From: Methylomicrobium sp051061015
Lineage (GTDB): Bacteria; Pseudomonadota; Gammaproteobacteria; Methylococcales; Methylomonadaceae
Assembly (NCBI GenBank): GCA_051061015.1
Contig: JBPFEG010000083.1
Span: 248,001 to 312,000, forward strand
Direction of reading: 5' to 3'
DNA: 64,000 nt
Shown here: positions 1 to 8,555 of the stretch, in pieces
How the letters are laid out: each line of letters starts with the position of its first letter
Position numbering within the stretch: the stretch's first letter is position 1
Made by a program: the position numbers and the translations under genes
The notes under the pieces: model-generated
Told to the model about the DNA's origin: nothing
The model's input: only the letters and a program-made list of their open reading frames with translations
Database searches by the model: none

Positions 1-338
1 GTATTGACGTCCATTTCCGCTGGCGGCTCGTAATCAGCCGGTGCGTTTTCCTGAAGACCCGGCTCGATCTTTTCAATGCCATTGCCGGTATTCAGGGCAA
101 CTGCGGCTGAAGGAGCGGACGATACGGAATTGGCGGGATTCTCGACGCTAGCCGCATCGGCTGGCAATTTGCTTTCGGGGCCATTCGGAGCATTGGCCGG
201 CGGCTCCGGTATTGTCATCTCGCTGACCGTCTGCCCGCTCGTGTCGACCGGGTCATCGAACAGCATCGGGATAAAAATAGCGGCAAGCGCCGTGACGACA
301 GCCGCCCCGATCAATCGTTGTTTAAGTTCTTGATCCAT
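1..338 (-). CDS. dedD: SPOR-domain cell-division protein DedD, N-terminal part
   Basis: The reverse strand reads a protein starting MDQELKQRLIGAAVV and running off the left edge with no stop. A single membrane segment lies at about residues 10-27, followed by a Pro/Ala/Glu-rich periplasmic linker, as in DedD-type septal proteins. The peptidoglycan-binding SPOR domain would lie outside the window. The ATG at 336-338 is 4 bases after the folC stop, so the two are probably cotranscribed. The order accD-folC-dedD is conserved in gammaproteobacteria and supports the name. Membership of the wider SPOR family is safer than the exact name. Confidence 0.8.
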   Translation of the reverse strand, partial: MDQELKQRLIGAAVVTALAAIFIPMLFDDPVDTSGQTVSEMTIPEPPANAPNGPESKLPADAASVENPANSVSSAPSAAVALNTGNGIEKIEPGLQENAPADYEPPAEMDVN

Positions 339-342
339 TTCG

Positions 343-1617
343 TCATTCACCTTTATCTAGCGCGGAGAGGCAATCGGATATCAAAAAAAAAGATCCAAAA
401 ACCAATAGCAGATCGCCTTCTTGCAACTGGTTTTTTGCGGCGGCAAGCGCTTCACCAAACGTTTGATAGCCGAAATGCGCAGCGGATATTCCGCATTGTT
501 CGAAGGTCGCGCGCATTTGCGTTTCATCGGCCGCCCTGGGTGTGGTCAGCGGAGCGAAAAACCAGTCGAAAACCAGCGGATTCATCAAGTCGAGCACGCT
601 TTTGATGTCCTTATCCTTCATCATCGAAAACAGCGCGCGGATACGTCGCTGTCGGCAATGCTGCCGCAGGTATTCGACCAACGTTTTTACGGCTTCCGGA
701 TTATGCCCCACATCCAACAGGAGAGGGATTTTACCATCAATTAGTTGAAAACGGCCGGCCAGTTTTACATTTTCGAGACCATGCCGGATCGCGGCGATGT
801 CGACCGGCAGAATCGACGATAATCGGTTGACCGCCAGAATAGCGGACGAGGCATTCCGGTATTGGTGTTCGCCTTTCAGGGCTGGGAAGGGCAAATATTC
901 CAGGTGGTGATCGCCGAAACGCCAATGCCAACTGTTCTCGGCTTTTTGGTAGCCGAACTCCCTGCCGATGCAAAACAGCGGCGCATTCCTGTCTGTGGCG
1001 CATTGCAGCAGCGATAAAGGCGGTTCCGGATCGCCGACAATTGCCGGGGCTCCGGCGCGGAAGATGCCGGCCTTTTCAGTGCCGATCGCTTCGCGAGTCT
1101 CACCCAGCCAATCGACATGATCAATCCCGATGCTGCTGATCAGCGCCACATCCGAGTCGATGATATTGACTGCATCCAGCCGGCCGCCCATGCCGACTTC
1201 CAATATCTGGATATCGACGCGGCTCTGCGAAAAAATATCGAGCGCGGCGAGGGTGCTGAATTCGAAATAGCTTAAGGATGTGTTTTGACGGATCGATTCG
1301 ATGCGGTCAAATGCCTCGCAGATCAGTTCGTCGGCGACCGGGATGCCGTCGATTTTAATCCGTTCGTTATAGCGCAGGATATGCGGCGAGGTATAGGCGC
1401 CGACCCGGTAACCCTGCGCCCGGTAAATCGTTTCAAGATAAGCAACGCAGGAACCTTTGCCGTTGGTGCCGGCTACGGTGATCGTCACCGGTTTCCGGTA
1501 GTCGGGATTGAGTGCATTAAAAACGCGCGCGGCGCGTTCCAGGCCCATATCGATTGCTAAAGGATGGAGGCTTTCCTGCCAGTTCAGCCACTCTTTTAGC
1601 GTATTGAAACGCGGCAT
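343..1617 (-). CDS. folC: Bifunctional dihydrofolate synthase/folylpolyglutamate synthase
   Basis: This Mur-ligase-like enzyme of about 424 residues adds glutamate to dihydropteroate and to folates in the cytoplasm, using ATP. The P-loop GTNGKGS is at about residues 50-56 and the family motif EVGMGGRLDAVN at about 140-151. The central SSIGIDHVDWLG segment and the DVGHNPEA motif of the C-terminal domain are also present. A TTG lies three bases... one codon pair upstream at 1620, but the ATG at 1617 is the more likely start. It lies 21 bases after accD and directly before dedD, the usual order in this group. Confidence 0.95.
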   Translation of the reverse strand: MPRFNTLKEWLNWQESLHPLAIDMGLERAARVFNALNPDYRKPVTITVAGTNGKGSCVAYLETIYRAQGYRVGAYTSPHILRYNERIKIDGIPVADELICEAFDRIESIRQNTSLSYFEFSTLAALDIFSQSRVDIQILEVGMGGRLDAVNIIDSDVALISSIGIDHVDWLGETREAIGTEKAGIFRAGAPAIVGDPEPPLSLLQCATDRNAPLFCIGREFGYQKAENSWHWRFGDHHLEYLPFPALKGEHQYRNASSAILAVNRLSSILPVDIAAIRHGLENVKLAGRFQLIDGKIPLLLDVGHNPEAVKTLVEYLRQHCRQRRIRALFSMMKDKDIKSVLDLMNPLVFDWFFAPLTTPRAADETQMRATFEQCGISAAHFGYQTFGEALAAAKNQLQEGDLLLVFGSFFLISDCLSALDKGE

Positions 1618-1638
1618 CAACGGTGGGGTCGTAATCGG

Positions 1639-2592
1639 CTACTGGTCTTCTTCTACGACGTGACTTTCTCCGGCAGTCTCATCCACGCTTTCCGGTTCCG
1701 GTTCCTGAAGATATTCAAGGCGCACCAGCGGCTCGGCTTTTGTGGGCGAGAGCATGCTCAGGATACTGGCGATTTTGTCACGGATATCGCGGCGGTCGAT
1801 GATCATGTCGATCGCGCCGTGTTCCTGCAGAAATTCGCTGCGCTGAAAGCCTTCCGGCAGTTTTTCGCGGACGGTCTGTTCGATCACGCGCGGGCCGGCA
1901 AAGCCGATCAGCGCATTCGGTTCGGCGGCATTGATGTCGCCGAGCATCGCGAGGCTCGCCGAAACGCCGCCCATGGTCGGATCGGTCATGAATGAAATGT
2001 AGGGAATGCCCGCCGCGGACAGTTTGGTCAGTGCAGCGCTGGTTTTCGCCATTTGAAACAATGAAAACAGCGATTCCTGCATCCGGGCGCCGCCGCTCGC
2101 GGTAAACACGATAAAAGGGCAGCCGAGTTCCAGGCTTTTATTCACGCCGCGCGTAAAACGCTCGCCGACTACCGACCCCATCGAGCCGCCCATGAAGGTG
2201 AAATCGAACGCGGCCGCGACGATGTCGGCGCCTTTCAGTGTGCCTTTCATCACGACCAGTGCATCGGTTTCCTTGGTCTGTTTCTGCGCCTGAACGATAC
2301 GATCCTTATATTTTTTGCTGTCGCGGAACCTTAACGGATCGGTGGGTTTAACGCCCTTGCCGATTTCCTCGCGGCCTTCCTCATCCAGAAAAATGCCCAA
2401 CCGGGTGCGGGCCGAAACGCGCATGTGATGTTCGCATTTCGGACAAACATGCAGGTTTCTTTCCAGTTCCAGCGCGTAAAGAATCGCATTGCAGTTGGGA
2501 CATTTATTCCACAAACCTTCAGGCACGGCTCCTTTCTTATTGGAGTTTTCCGTTCTGATAGTAGAAGGAACCAGTTTTTGAAACCAACTCAT
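1639..2592 (-). CDS. accD: Acetyl-CoA carboxylase carboxyltransferase subunit beta
   Basis: This is the beta half of the carboxyltransferase that moves a carboxyl group from biotin to acetyl-CoA, the first step of fatty acid synthesis. The 317-residue protein begins MSWFQKLVPS and has the N-terminal zinc ribbon with Cys31, Cys34, Cys50 and Cys53. The crotonase-like core carries TASGGARMQES and the glycine-rich GGVSASLAMLGD segment. The acidic tail after about residue 290 is variable in the family. The partner accA is not in the window. The gene lies between trpA and folC in an apparently single transcription unit. Confidence 0.97.
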   Translation of the reverse strand: MSWFQKLVPSTIRTENSNKKGAVPEGLWNKCPNCNAILYALELERNLHVCPKCEHHMRVSARTRLGIFLDEEGREEIGKGVKPTDPLRFRDSKKYKDRIVQAQKQTKETDALVVMKGTLKGADIVAAAFDFTFMGGSMGSVVGERFTRGVNKSLELGCPFIVFTASGGARMQESLFSLFQMAKTSAALTKLSAAGIPYISFMTDPTMGGVSASLAMLGDINAAEPNALIGFAGPRVIEQTVREKLPEGFQRSEFLQEHGAIDMIIDRRDIRDKIASILSMLSPTKAEPLVRLEYLQEPEPESVDETAGESHVVEEDQ

Positions 2593-2638
2593 TAGTTATC
2601 TGCCTCGTAGTGCTTCAATTTGTGTTTGCCTGTCTCGT

Positions 2639-3442
2639 CTAATGATCCATTGCCTGGCGCATCGCGGCCAGCAAGTCGACGATTTCGCGCTGCGCGCGCT
2701 CGGGATTGTCCAGATTGGCTTCGATCCTGCTGATCAGTGCGCTGCCGATTACCGCGCCGTCGCCGATGCTGGCGATCGTTTTCGCGGTTTCCGCATCCTT
2801 CACCCCAAAGCCGATGCCGACCGGCAGGCTGGCGTTCGCGCGGATTTCTTTCAGTTTTTGTTCCACGTCGGCGGTATTCAGGTGGCCCGCGCCGGTCACG
2901 CCTTTCAGCGAGACATAATAAAGATAGCCGGAACCGATCTCGCCCATTTTCTTGATCCGCTCCGCGCTGCTATTCGGTGCCAGCAAGAAAATCGTATCGA
3001 TATCGCGCGCTTTTAATTCAGCGGCGCATGCCTCGCCTTCCTCGGGGGGCAGGTCGACGGTCAGAACCCCGTCGATATCGGCGCGCTGTGCCGCATTCGC
3101 GAAGCCTTCATAACCCATCGCTTCGATCGGATTCAGATACCCCATCAACACCACTGGCGTTTTCGTATCGGTTTTCCGAAACTCCATCGCCATTTGCAGT
3201 GTGCCGCGGAGGCTCATCTTGTGTGCGAGTGCGCGCTCGCTGGCGCGCTGGATCACCGGGCCGTCGGCCATCGGGTCGGAAAACGGCACGCCCAATTCGA
3301 TGATGTCGGCGCCGGCCTGCACCATCGCGTGCATCATCGGCACTGTGAAGCCGGGGTTCGGGTCGCCCGCGGTAATGAACGGAATCAGCGCCTTGCGGCC
3401 GTTTTGGGACAGTTCTTCAAATTTGGCGGCTAATCGGCTCAC
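2639..3442 (-). CDS. trpA: Tryptophan synthase alpha subunit
   Basis: This subunit cleaves indole-3-glycerol phosphate to indole and glyceraldehyde 3-phosphate and passes indole to TrpB. The 267-residue TIM barrel has the catalytic Glu49 (IIELGVPFSDP) and Asp60 (MADGPVIQ). The phosphate-binding GIGFGVKDAETA loop is near residue 210. The start codon overlaps the trpB stop by 4 bases (ATGA type), which indicates translational coupling for the 1:1 complex. Length and motifs are normal for the family. Confidence 0.97.
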   Translation of the reverse strand: MSRLAAKFEELSQNGRKALIPFITAGDPNPGFTVPMMHAMVQAGADIIELGVPFSDPMADGPVIQRASERALAHKMSLRGTLQMAMEFRKTDTKTPVVLMGYLNPIEAMGYEGFANAAQRADIDGVLTVDLPPEEGEACAAELKARDIDTIFLLAPNSSAERIKKMGEIGSGYLYYVSLKGVTGAGHLNTADVEQKLKEIRANASLPVGIGFGVKDAETAKTIASIGDGAVIGSALISRIEANLDNPERAQREIVDLLAAMRQAMDH

Positions 3443-4641
3443 AGTAAAATTCCTTCGCGTTTGGCCATCGTTTGCATGTCTTTATCGCCGCGGCCGGACA
3501 GATTGACAATGATGATCTGGTCTTGGTTCATTGTCGGCGCCAGTTTCATCGTATAAGCCATCGCATGGCTCGATTCAAGCGCCGGAATGATGCCTTCCAT
3601 CCGGGTCAGCGCATAAAAGCCTTCAAGCGCCTCGTTGTCAGTGATGCTGACATAGTTTGCACGGCCGGTATCCTTTAGCCAGGAGTGCTCAGGGCCGACG
3701 CCCGGGTAATCGAGTCCTGCCGAAATCGAATGGGTTTCGATGATTTCACCATCATCATCGGCCATCAGATAAGTGCGGTTGCCATGCAGTACGCCCGGGC
3801 GACCGGCAGACAACGGCGCGGAATGGCGGCCGGTTTCGATCCCGTCGCCCGCGGCTTCAACGCCGTACATTTTGACCGTTTCGTCATCGATAAACGGATA
3901 AAACAGACCGATCGCGTTCGAGCCGCCGCCGACGCAGGCGACCAGCGCATCGGGCAGGCGTCCGGTCATCTCCCGGCATTGCTGCTTCGCCTCACGGCCG
4001 AGAATGGCTTGAAAATCACGGACCATCGCAGGGTAAGGGTGCGGACCCGCAACGGTGCCGATGATGTAGAACGTGTTGTCGACATTGGTGACCCAGTCGC
4101 GGAGTGCTTCGTTCAGTGCGTCTTTCAGTGTTTTCGAGCCGGATTCGACCGCGACGACTTTTGCGCCCAACAGTTTCATCCGGTATACGTTCAGTGATTG
4201 GCGTGCCACGTCGACCGCGCCCATGTAAACGACGCATTCAAGGCCCAGGCGCGCCGCGACGGTCGCGGTCGCAACGCCGTGCTGACCGGCGCCGGTTTCA
4301 GCGATGATCCGGGTCTTGCCCATCCGTTTGGCCAGCAAAGCCTGGCCGACCGTGTTGTTGATCTTGTGCGAACCGGTATGGTTCAGGTCTTCGCGTTTCA
4401 GATAAATCTGCGCGCCGCCGAGTTCGCGGCTCCAGCGTTCGGCATGATACAGCGGCGAGGGCCGTCCGACGTAATGCTGCAGGTCGGCATCCAGCTCAGC
4501 CAGAAAGTCCGGGTCCTGCAAGTAGCGGTGATAGGCTTCATTCAGTTCCTGAATCGGCCGGATCAGCGTTTCCGCGACGAACGTTCCGCCGTAGGGGCCG
4601 AAATGCCCCCGTGCATCGGGCATATTGTATTTATCTGTCAT
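3439..4641 (-). CDS. trpB: Tryptophan synthase beta subunit
   Basis: This PLP enzyme condenses indole with L-serine to give tryptophan. The 400-residue protein has the PLP lysine at about residue 93 in HTGSHKINN, and the phosphate-binding loop GGGSNAIG near residue 237. The N-terminal segment GHFGPYGGTFV is typical of the standard TrpB1 type. Its start overlaps the trpF end by 11 bases and its stop overlaps trpA by 4, so F, B and A are tightly coupled. There is no trpE, trpG, trpD or trpC in the window, so the pathway genes are split, as is common in gammaproteobacteria. Confidence 0.97.
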   Translation of the reverse strand: MTDKYNMPDARGHFGPYGGTFVAETLIRPIQELNEAYHRYLQDPDFLAELDADLQHYVGRPSPLYHAERWSRELGGAQIYLKREDLNHTGSHKINNTVGQALLAKRMGKTRIIAETGAGQHGVATATVAARLGLECVVYMGAVDVARQSLNVYRMKLLGAKVVAVESGSKTLKDALNEALRDWVTNVDNTFYIIGTVAGPHPYPAMVRDFQAILGREAKQQCREMTGRLPDALVACVGGGSNAIGLFYPFIDDETVKMYGVEAAGDGIETGRHSAPLSAGRPGVLHGNRTYLMADDDGEIIETHSISAGLDYPGVGPEHSWLKDTGRANYVSITDNEALEGFYALTRMEGIIPALESSHAMAYTMKLAPTMNQDQIIIVNLSGRGDKDMQTMAKREGILL

Positions 4642-5269
4642 AATTTATTGTGTCACCCTTATTAACTTCTGTTAAAAACGCCGCCATTCTGGCCGCATCT
4701 TTAACTCCTTTGGCCGCTTCCACTCCACTGCTGACATCCAGCGCATAGGGCTTGACCGTCCGTACCGCATCGTAGGCGTTTTCCGCATTCAAGCCGCCTG
4801 CCAAAATGATCGGTAAGCCGCATTGTTCAGGAATCATCTTCCAATCAAAAAGACTGCCGGTGCCGCCTTTCGCATCCGGATGCCAGGCGTCGAGCAGCAA
4901 TCCCGCCGCATCGTGATATTGCCGCGCCAGTTCCGCGATATCGGTGCCAGGCTTGACCCTGACTGCCTTGATATAGCGTTTGTGGTACTTCCGGCAAGCC
5001 TCGGGCGTCTCATCGCCGTGAAACTGCAGGCAATCGATCGGCACGTGCTGCAGAATCTCCCGTATCCTGGCTTCCTGTTCATCGACGAACAACGCGACGA
5101 CCGTCGTAAACGCGGGCAGGGCGGCGGTAATCCGAAGCGCCTGATCGATGTCGACATTGCGGGGGCTTTGCGGATAGAACACCAGGCCGATCGCATCGGC
5201 GCCGAGCCGTGCGGCTTGTCTCGCGTCCTCGGCACGAGTAAAACCGCAAATTTTAACGCGAGTTCGCAT
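4631..5269 (-). CDS. trpF: Phosphoribosylanthranilate isomerase
   Basis: The product isomerises phosphoribosylanthranilate to the deoxyribulose form in tryptophan synthesis. I start it at the ATG at 5267-5269, giving MRTRVKICGFTRAED and 212 residues, the usual family length. The frame stays open for 25 more codons upstream, but that part resembles no TrpF N-terminus. The catalytic Cys is in KICG at about residue 8 and the catalytic Asp is in LLLDAWHPDAKGG. It is the first gene of the trpFBA-accD-folC-dedD unit, with no good Shine-Dalgarno in front of the chosen start. Confidence 0.95.
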   Translation of the reverse strand: MRTRVKICGFTRAEDARQAARLGADAIGLVFYPQSPRNVDIDQALRITAALPAFTTVVALFVDEQEARIREILQHVPIDCLQFHGDETPEACRKYHKRYIKAVRVKPGTDIAELARQYHDAAGLLLDAWHPDAKGGTGSLFDWKMIPEQCGLPIILAGGLNAENAYDAVRTVKPYALDVSSGVEAAKGVKDAARMAAFLTEVNKGDTINYDR

Positions 5270-5393
5270 AAAGTGATACGGGAATTTAAGAAAAAAACCA
5301 AGCCCTATAGAATAACATAGAAAAAGTGTGGCGCCCGGCCCCAATTATTGGGCGGCTTTGGAAAGTGACGGAATTTTCAATCCAGCCTTTAAA

Positions 5394-5413
5394 GCTGCCG
5401 ATTTTTCGGCAGC
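5394..5413. other. Short perfect hairpin upstream of trpF and the oxidoreductase gene
   Basis: GCTGCCG at 5394-5400 and CGGCAGC at 5407-5413 form a 7-base-pair stem around an AT-rich 6-base loop. It lies in the divergent spacer between trpF and the plus-strand oxidoreductase. There is no run of T on either strand, so a terminator is unlikely. Its role is unknown. Confidence 0.35.
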
Positions 5414-5552
5414 GTTTGCCGAAGCCGCTCTTGCGATAACTTTACGGATTTAGGCCATTTGCTTAAATCATGACTTCCTTTACAATGGCCGGTTTGTATC
5501 GTCGGCAAAACGGGCGCTGAATCAAAGTCGACGATAATAGCTGGAAAAACAG

Positions 5553-6482
5553 ATGAAAAAATTAAAATGTGCGGTGATCGGCACGGGGTATCTCGGCAAA
5601 TTTCATGCAGATAAATACGCCTCGCTGCCGGATTGCGAATTGGTCGCGGTCGTCGATATAGACGAAACGGCTGCCCGCAATATCGCGGAAAAACATGGTG
5701 CAATGGCGTTGACCGATTACCGGGATATTCTGGGCAAGGTCGATGCGGTCAGCGTGGTGGTGCCGACCACTTTGCATCACCGGGTCGCGAAGGATTTTCT
5801 GCTGGCCGGCGCGCATGTGCTGGTCGAAAAGCCGATCACGGTCACGCTCGAGGAAGCCGACGAACTGATCGGGATCGCGCATGATCAAAATCGGATTTTG
5901 CAGGTGGGTCATCTGGAACGTTTCAATCCGGCCGTGCTCGGACTGGACAAGGAAGAAAAGCCGCTGTTCATCGAATCGCATCGGCTGGCGCCGTTCAATC
6001 CGCGCGCAAACGACGTCAGCGTGGTGCTCGACTTGATGATTCACGACATCGACATTATTCTGGCGCTGGTCGACTCTGAAGTCGAACGGATTGATGCGAG
6101 CGGTACGGCGGTGTTGACCCAGGGGACTGACATTGCGAATGCCCGTCTTTCCTTTAAAAACGGTTGCGTCGCGAATGTGACCGCGAGCCGGATCAGTATG
6201 AAGCTCGAGCGCAAGATGCGTCTGTTCCGCCCCTCTTCGTATGTATCGGTGGATTTCCAGAACCGCGTGCTGACCAAGCACCGCACCGGCGACAAGGAGA
6301 TGTTTCCCGGCATCCCGGAGATCGTGACCGAAGAATCGGTATTCGCCACCAGCGACGCCCTGCTGGAAGAAATCCGGCATTTTATCGCCTGTATCCAAAG
6401 CGGCGAAAAACCGCTGGTTCCGGGCGAAGCGGGCAGAAGGGCGCTGGCGACCGCGATCAAGATTACCGAGTTGCTGAATTAA
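5553..6482 (+). CDS. Gfo/Idh/MocA-family oxidoreductase, GnnA-like
   Basis: This is a 309-residue NAD(P)-dependent oxidoreductase. The Rossmann motif IGTGYLG is at residues 9-15, the family motif EKP at 92-94, and a conserved His is in LMIHDIDI near residue 163. The next gene is a sugar aminotransferase, and the pair matches the GnnA/GnnB type that oxidises and then transaminates UDP-GlcNAc at C3 for diamino-sugar lipid A. Fold and family are clear; the substrate is inferred from the pairing and overall resemblance. A terminator-like hairpin separates it from the aminotransferase gene. Confidence 0.85.
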   Translation: MKKLKCAVIGTGYLGKFHADKYASLPDCELVAVVDIDETAARNIAEKHGAMALTDYRDILGKVDAVSVVVPTTLHHRVAKDFLLAGAHVLVEKPITVTLEEADELIGIAHDQNRILQVGHLERFNPAVLGLDKEEKPLFIESHRLAPFNPRANDVSVVLDLMIHDIDIILALVDSEVERIDASGTAVLTQGTDIANARLSFKNGCVANVTASRISMKLERKMRLFRPSSYVSVDFQNRVLTKHRTGDKEMFPGIPEIVTEESVFATSDALLEEIRHFIACIQSGEKPLVPGEAGRRALATAIKITELLN

Positions 6483-6524
6483 TTAGGCATTTAGCCGATA
6501 CCTACTTTGATCCTTTCACTTTAA

Positions 6525-6552
6525 CTTTCTCCCGTAGGAGAAAGAATTTTTT
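6525..6552 (+). terminator. Rho-independent terminator after the GnnA-like gene
   Basis: CTTTCTCC (6525-6532) and GGAGAAAG (6537-6544) pair perfectly around a CGTA loop. A T run at 6547-6552 follows. It is 43 bases past the stop codon, so the aminotransferase gene may have its own promoter or be reached by read-through. Confidence 0.7.
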
Positions 6553-6607
6553 AATTTAACATCTCACGAGACTGCTATCCTCTCTCTCCCGAAAAAGGTA
6601 GACATAG

Positions 6608-6694
6608 TAGGATGTGCCGACGAAGAATGCGCACTTGTGCCCTTCAGGGTATCTTTCACAAGCGATGCGTTTCGTTCCTCAGCGCATCCAACGA
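6608..6694. repeat. Repeat-like intergenic segment with GATGCG/CGCATC arms
   Basis: The spacer between the oxidoreductase and aminotransferase genes has the wording of dispersed short repeats (GGATGTGCCGACGAAG and a later GCGCATCCAACGAAG). GATGCG and CGCATC at about 6664-6690 form inverted arms. No coding potential is evident. Repeat status is inferred from internal symmetry only. Confidence 0.3.
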
Positions 6695-6765
6695 AGCCTG
6701 GATTTTCACGGTCAGGGTGTGGGGTCTGGCAGCATTGAATTTTTTAGACTCAAGGGTTGAAACAA

Positions 6766-7863
6766 ATGATACCAATGGTAAACCTGAAGGCGCAGTACGC
6801 CGAAATCAAGGATGAAGTCGAACAGGGCCTCGCCGAAACGATCGCGAACTGTTCGTTTATTCTCGGGCCGAACGTACACGCTTTCGAACAGGAATGCGCC
6901 GATTATCTGGGCGTTAAACATGCAATCGGCGTTGCCTCCGGTACCGATGCATTGCATCTGGCGCTGATTGCGGAAGGCATTGGTGCCGGCGATGAAGTGA
7001 TTACGACCGCGTTCACGTTCATTGCGACGGCCGAGGCGATTTGCTATGTCGGCGCGAAGCCAGTCTTTGTCGATATCGATCCGCTCACATTCAACATATC
7101 GCCGGAGGCAATCGAGCGGGCGATTACGCCAAAAACCCGGGCAGTGATGCCGGTACATCTGTTCGGCCAGCCGGCGGATATGACGCAAATCATGGAGATC
7201 TGTAAAAAGCACAATCTGAAACTGATCGAGGATTGCTGCCAGTCGTTCGGCGCCTCGATCGTCGGCAAACAGACCGGGGCAATCGGCGATGCGGGGGCTT
7301 ACAGTTTTTTTCCGAGCAAAAACCTCGGAGCTTATGGCGATGGCGGGCTGGTCGTGACCAACTCGGACGCGGCCGCCGAAACGATCAAGATGCTGCACAA
7401 TCACGGCTCGAAAGTACGTTATTATCACGACATCATCGGTTACAACAGCCGTCTCGATGAAATGCAGGCGGTGATTCTGCGCGCGAAGCTGAAACGGATC
7501 GACCGCTATAATCAGTCCCGCCGCCGCGCTGCGCATCGGTATTCGGAACTGATGGCCGACCTGCCATTGACCACGCCTTTTGAAGACGGCATCGGCGAGC
7601 ACGTGTACCATCAATATACGCTGTTATGCGATCGGCGCGACGAGGTGATGAAAGCGCTGCAGGAAAACGGAATCGGTTGTGCGATCTATTATCCGGTACC
7701 GCTGCACCGGCAGAACGTGTTCAAGGATGAATGCGCAAATGTCCGTCTGCCGCATACCGAGACTGTCGCAGCAAAATGCCTGTCTCTGCCGATTTGTTCG
7801 GAACTGGACGATCAAACGATTGAAAAAATCGCCGAAGTGATTCGCGGCGTATTGATGCGCTGA
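6766..7863 (+). CDS. DegT/DnrJ/EryC1-family PLP sugar aminotransferase, GnnB-like
   Basis: This is a nucleotide-sugar aminotransferase of about 366 residues. The PLP-binding lysine is about residue 185 in SFFPSKNLGAYGDGG, and the Asp that contacts the pyridine nitrogen is in LIEDCCQSFGA near 156. The ATG at 6766 is preceded by AAGGG at 6752-6756, which favours it over the upstream TTG. With the preceding oxidoreductase it resembles the GnnA-GnnB pair that makes UDP-GlcNAc3N for amide-linked lipid A. O-antigen amino-sugar synthesis remains possible. Its stop is 1 base from the convergent Nudix stop. Confidence 0.85.
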   Translation: MIPMVNLKAQYAEIKDEVEQGLAETIANCSFILGPNVHAFEQECADYLGVKHAIGVASGTDALHLALIAEGIGAGDEVITTAFTFIATAEAICYVGAKPVFVDIDPLTFNISPEAIERAITPKTRAVMPVHLFGQPADMTQIMEICKKHNLKLIEDCCQSFGASIVGKQTGAIGDAGAYSFFPSKNLGAYGDGGLVVTNSDAAAETIKMLHNHGSKVRYYHDIIGYNSRLDEMQAVILRAKLKRIDRYNQSRRRAAHRYSELMADLPLTTPFEDGIGEHVYHQYTLLCDRRDEVMKALQENGIGCAIYYPVPLHRQNVFKDECANVRLPHTETVAAKCLSLPICSELDDQTIEKIAEVIRGVLMR

Positions 7864-7864
7864 T

Positions 7865-8386
7865 CTATAAAACGCTCTCCGCGCTCCAGTGCCGCCAAAG
7901 CATTTTGAAGGTCGGCGTTAACTGCAGGTCGTCGGCTTCGACGCGAGCATCGATTTCGGGAAGAGTAAACCACTCGCCGGCATCGATCTCGTCGGCGGCC
8001 AGCCTAAACGGTCCGTTGTGGGTGACTCGGTAAACCAGGACGAACTCCATGCCGTTTTCAACGGTCGGCGGGATTTTGAAAAGCGGTATCATCGGGCCGT
8101 CGTGTTCCACGCCGAGCTCTTCGCGCAATTCCCGAACCGCGCTGAAATCATAGTTCTCGTCCGCGTCGACATGCCCCGCAGCTGAAGTATCCCAGAGGCC
8201 AGGGTTCAGGTCTTTGCGCATCGAACGTTTTTGCAGGAACAGTCGGCCGGAATCATCGAATACCAGAATATGCACTGCGCGGTGCCTCATTCCCTCGGCA
8301 TGCACGAGATGCCGGGCACAGGACCCGACGACATTGTTGTTCTCGTCGACGACCGCTAATACTTCCTGGTGAGGCAGTGGCTTCAT
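7865..8386 (-). CDS. Nudix hydrolase, YfcD-like
   Basis: The 173-residue protein has a complete Nudix box at residues 71-93: G-x5-E-x7-RELREELGV, with the metal-binding glutamates intact. The N-terminus (EVLAVVDENNNVVG) and the RHRAVHILVFD segment resemble the YfcD and isopentenyl-diphosphate-isomerase-like branch. The substrate is unknown; it hydrolyses some nucleoside-diphosphate-linked compound. It is convergent with the aminotransferase with no terminator between them. Confidence 0.88.
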   Translation of the reverse strand: MKPLPHQEVLAVVDENNNVVGSCARHLVHAEGMRHRAVHILVFDDSGRLFLQKRSMRKDLNPGLWDTSAAGHVDADENYDFSAVRELREELGVEHDGPMIPLFKIPPTVENGMEFVLVYRVTHNGPFRLAADEIDAGEWFTLPEIDARVEADDLQLTPTFKMLWRHWSAESVL

Positions 8387-8514
8387 GATTTTTTACCTGT
8401 CGGACTGGCGTGTCTGCTAGGCCTTTGTGATATACGCGCGGCGCCATTGGGTCATTTCAGTCAGGCCCATCATGGCGATAAGAAGAAAGCATGATAACAA
8501 GACAGCAGAAGTTT

Positions 8515-8536
8515 CCGCCCGCCGGGCGGCGGGCGG
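8515..8536. other. GC-only hairpin downstream of the carbonic anhydrase gene
   Basis: CCGCCCGCC (8515-8523) and GGCGGGCGG (8528-8536) form a perfect 9-base-pair stem with a GGGC loop. It is 20 bases beyond the stop of the minus-strand carbonic anhydrase gene. There is no T tract, so it may stabilise the 3' end or act with Rho rather than as a classical terminator. Confidence 0.5.
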
Positions 8537-8555
8537 GGCCAATGGCTGGCGATAT

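Noticed and set aside
5270..5344. Extended TrpF start 25 codons upstream
   Set aside because: The extra residues (MGPGATLFLCYS...) do not resemble any TrpF, while MRTRVKICGF is the normal beginning.
6612..6815. 67-codon plus-strand frame before the aminotransferase
   Set aside because: It overlaps the aminotransferase start out of frame and covers a repeat-like segment with Cys/Arg-rich, non-protein-like translation.
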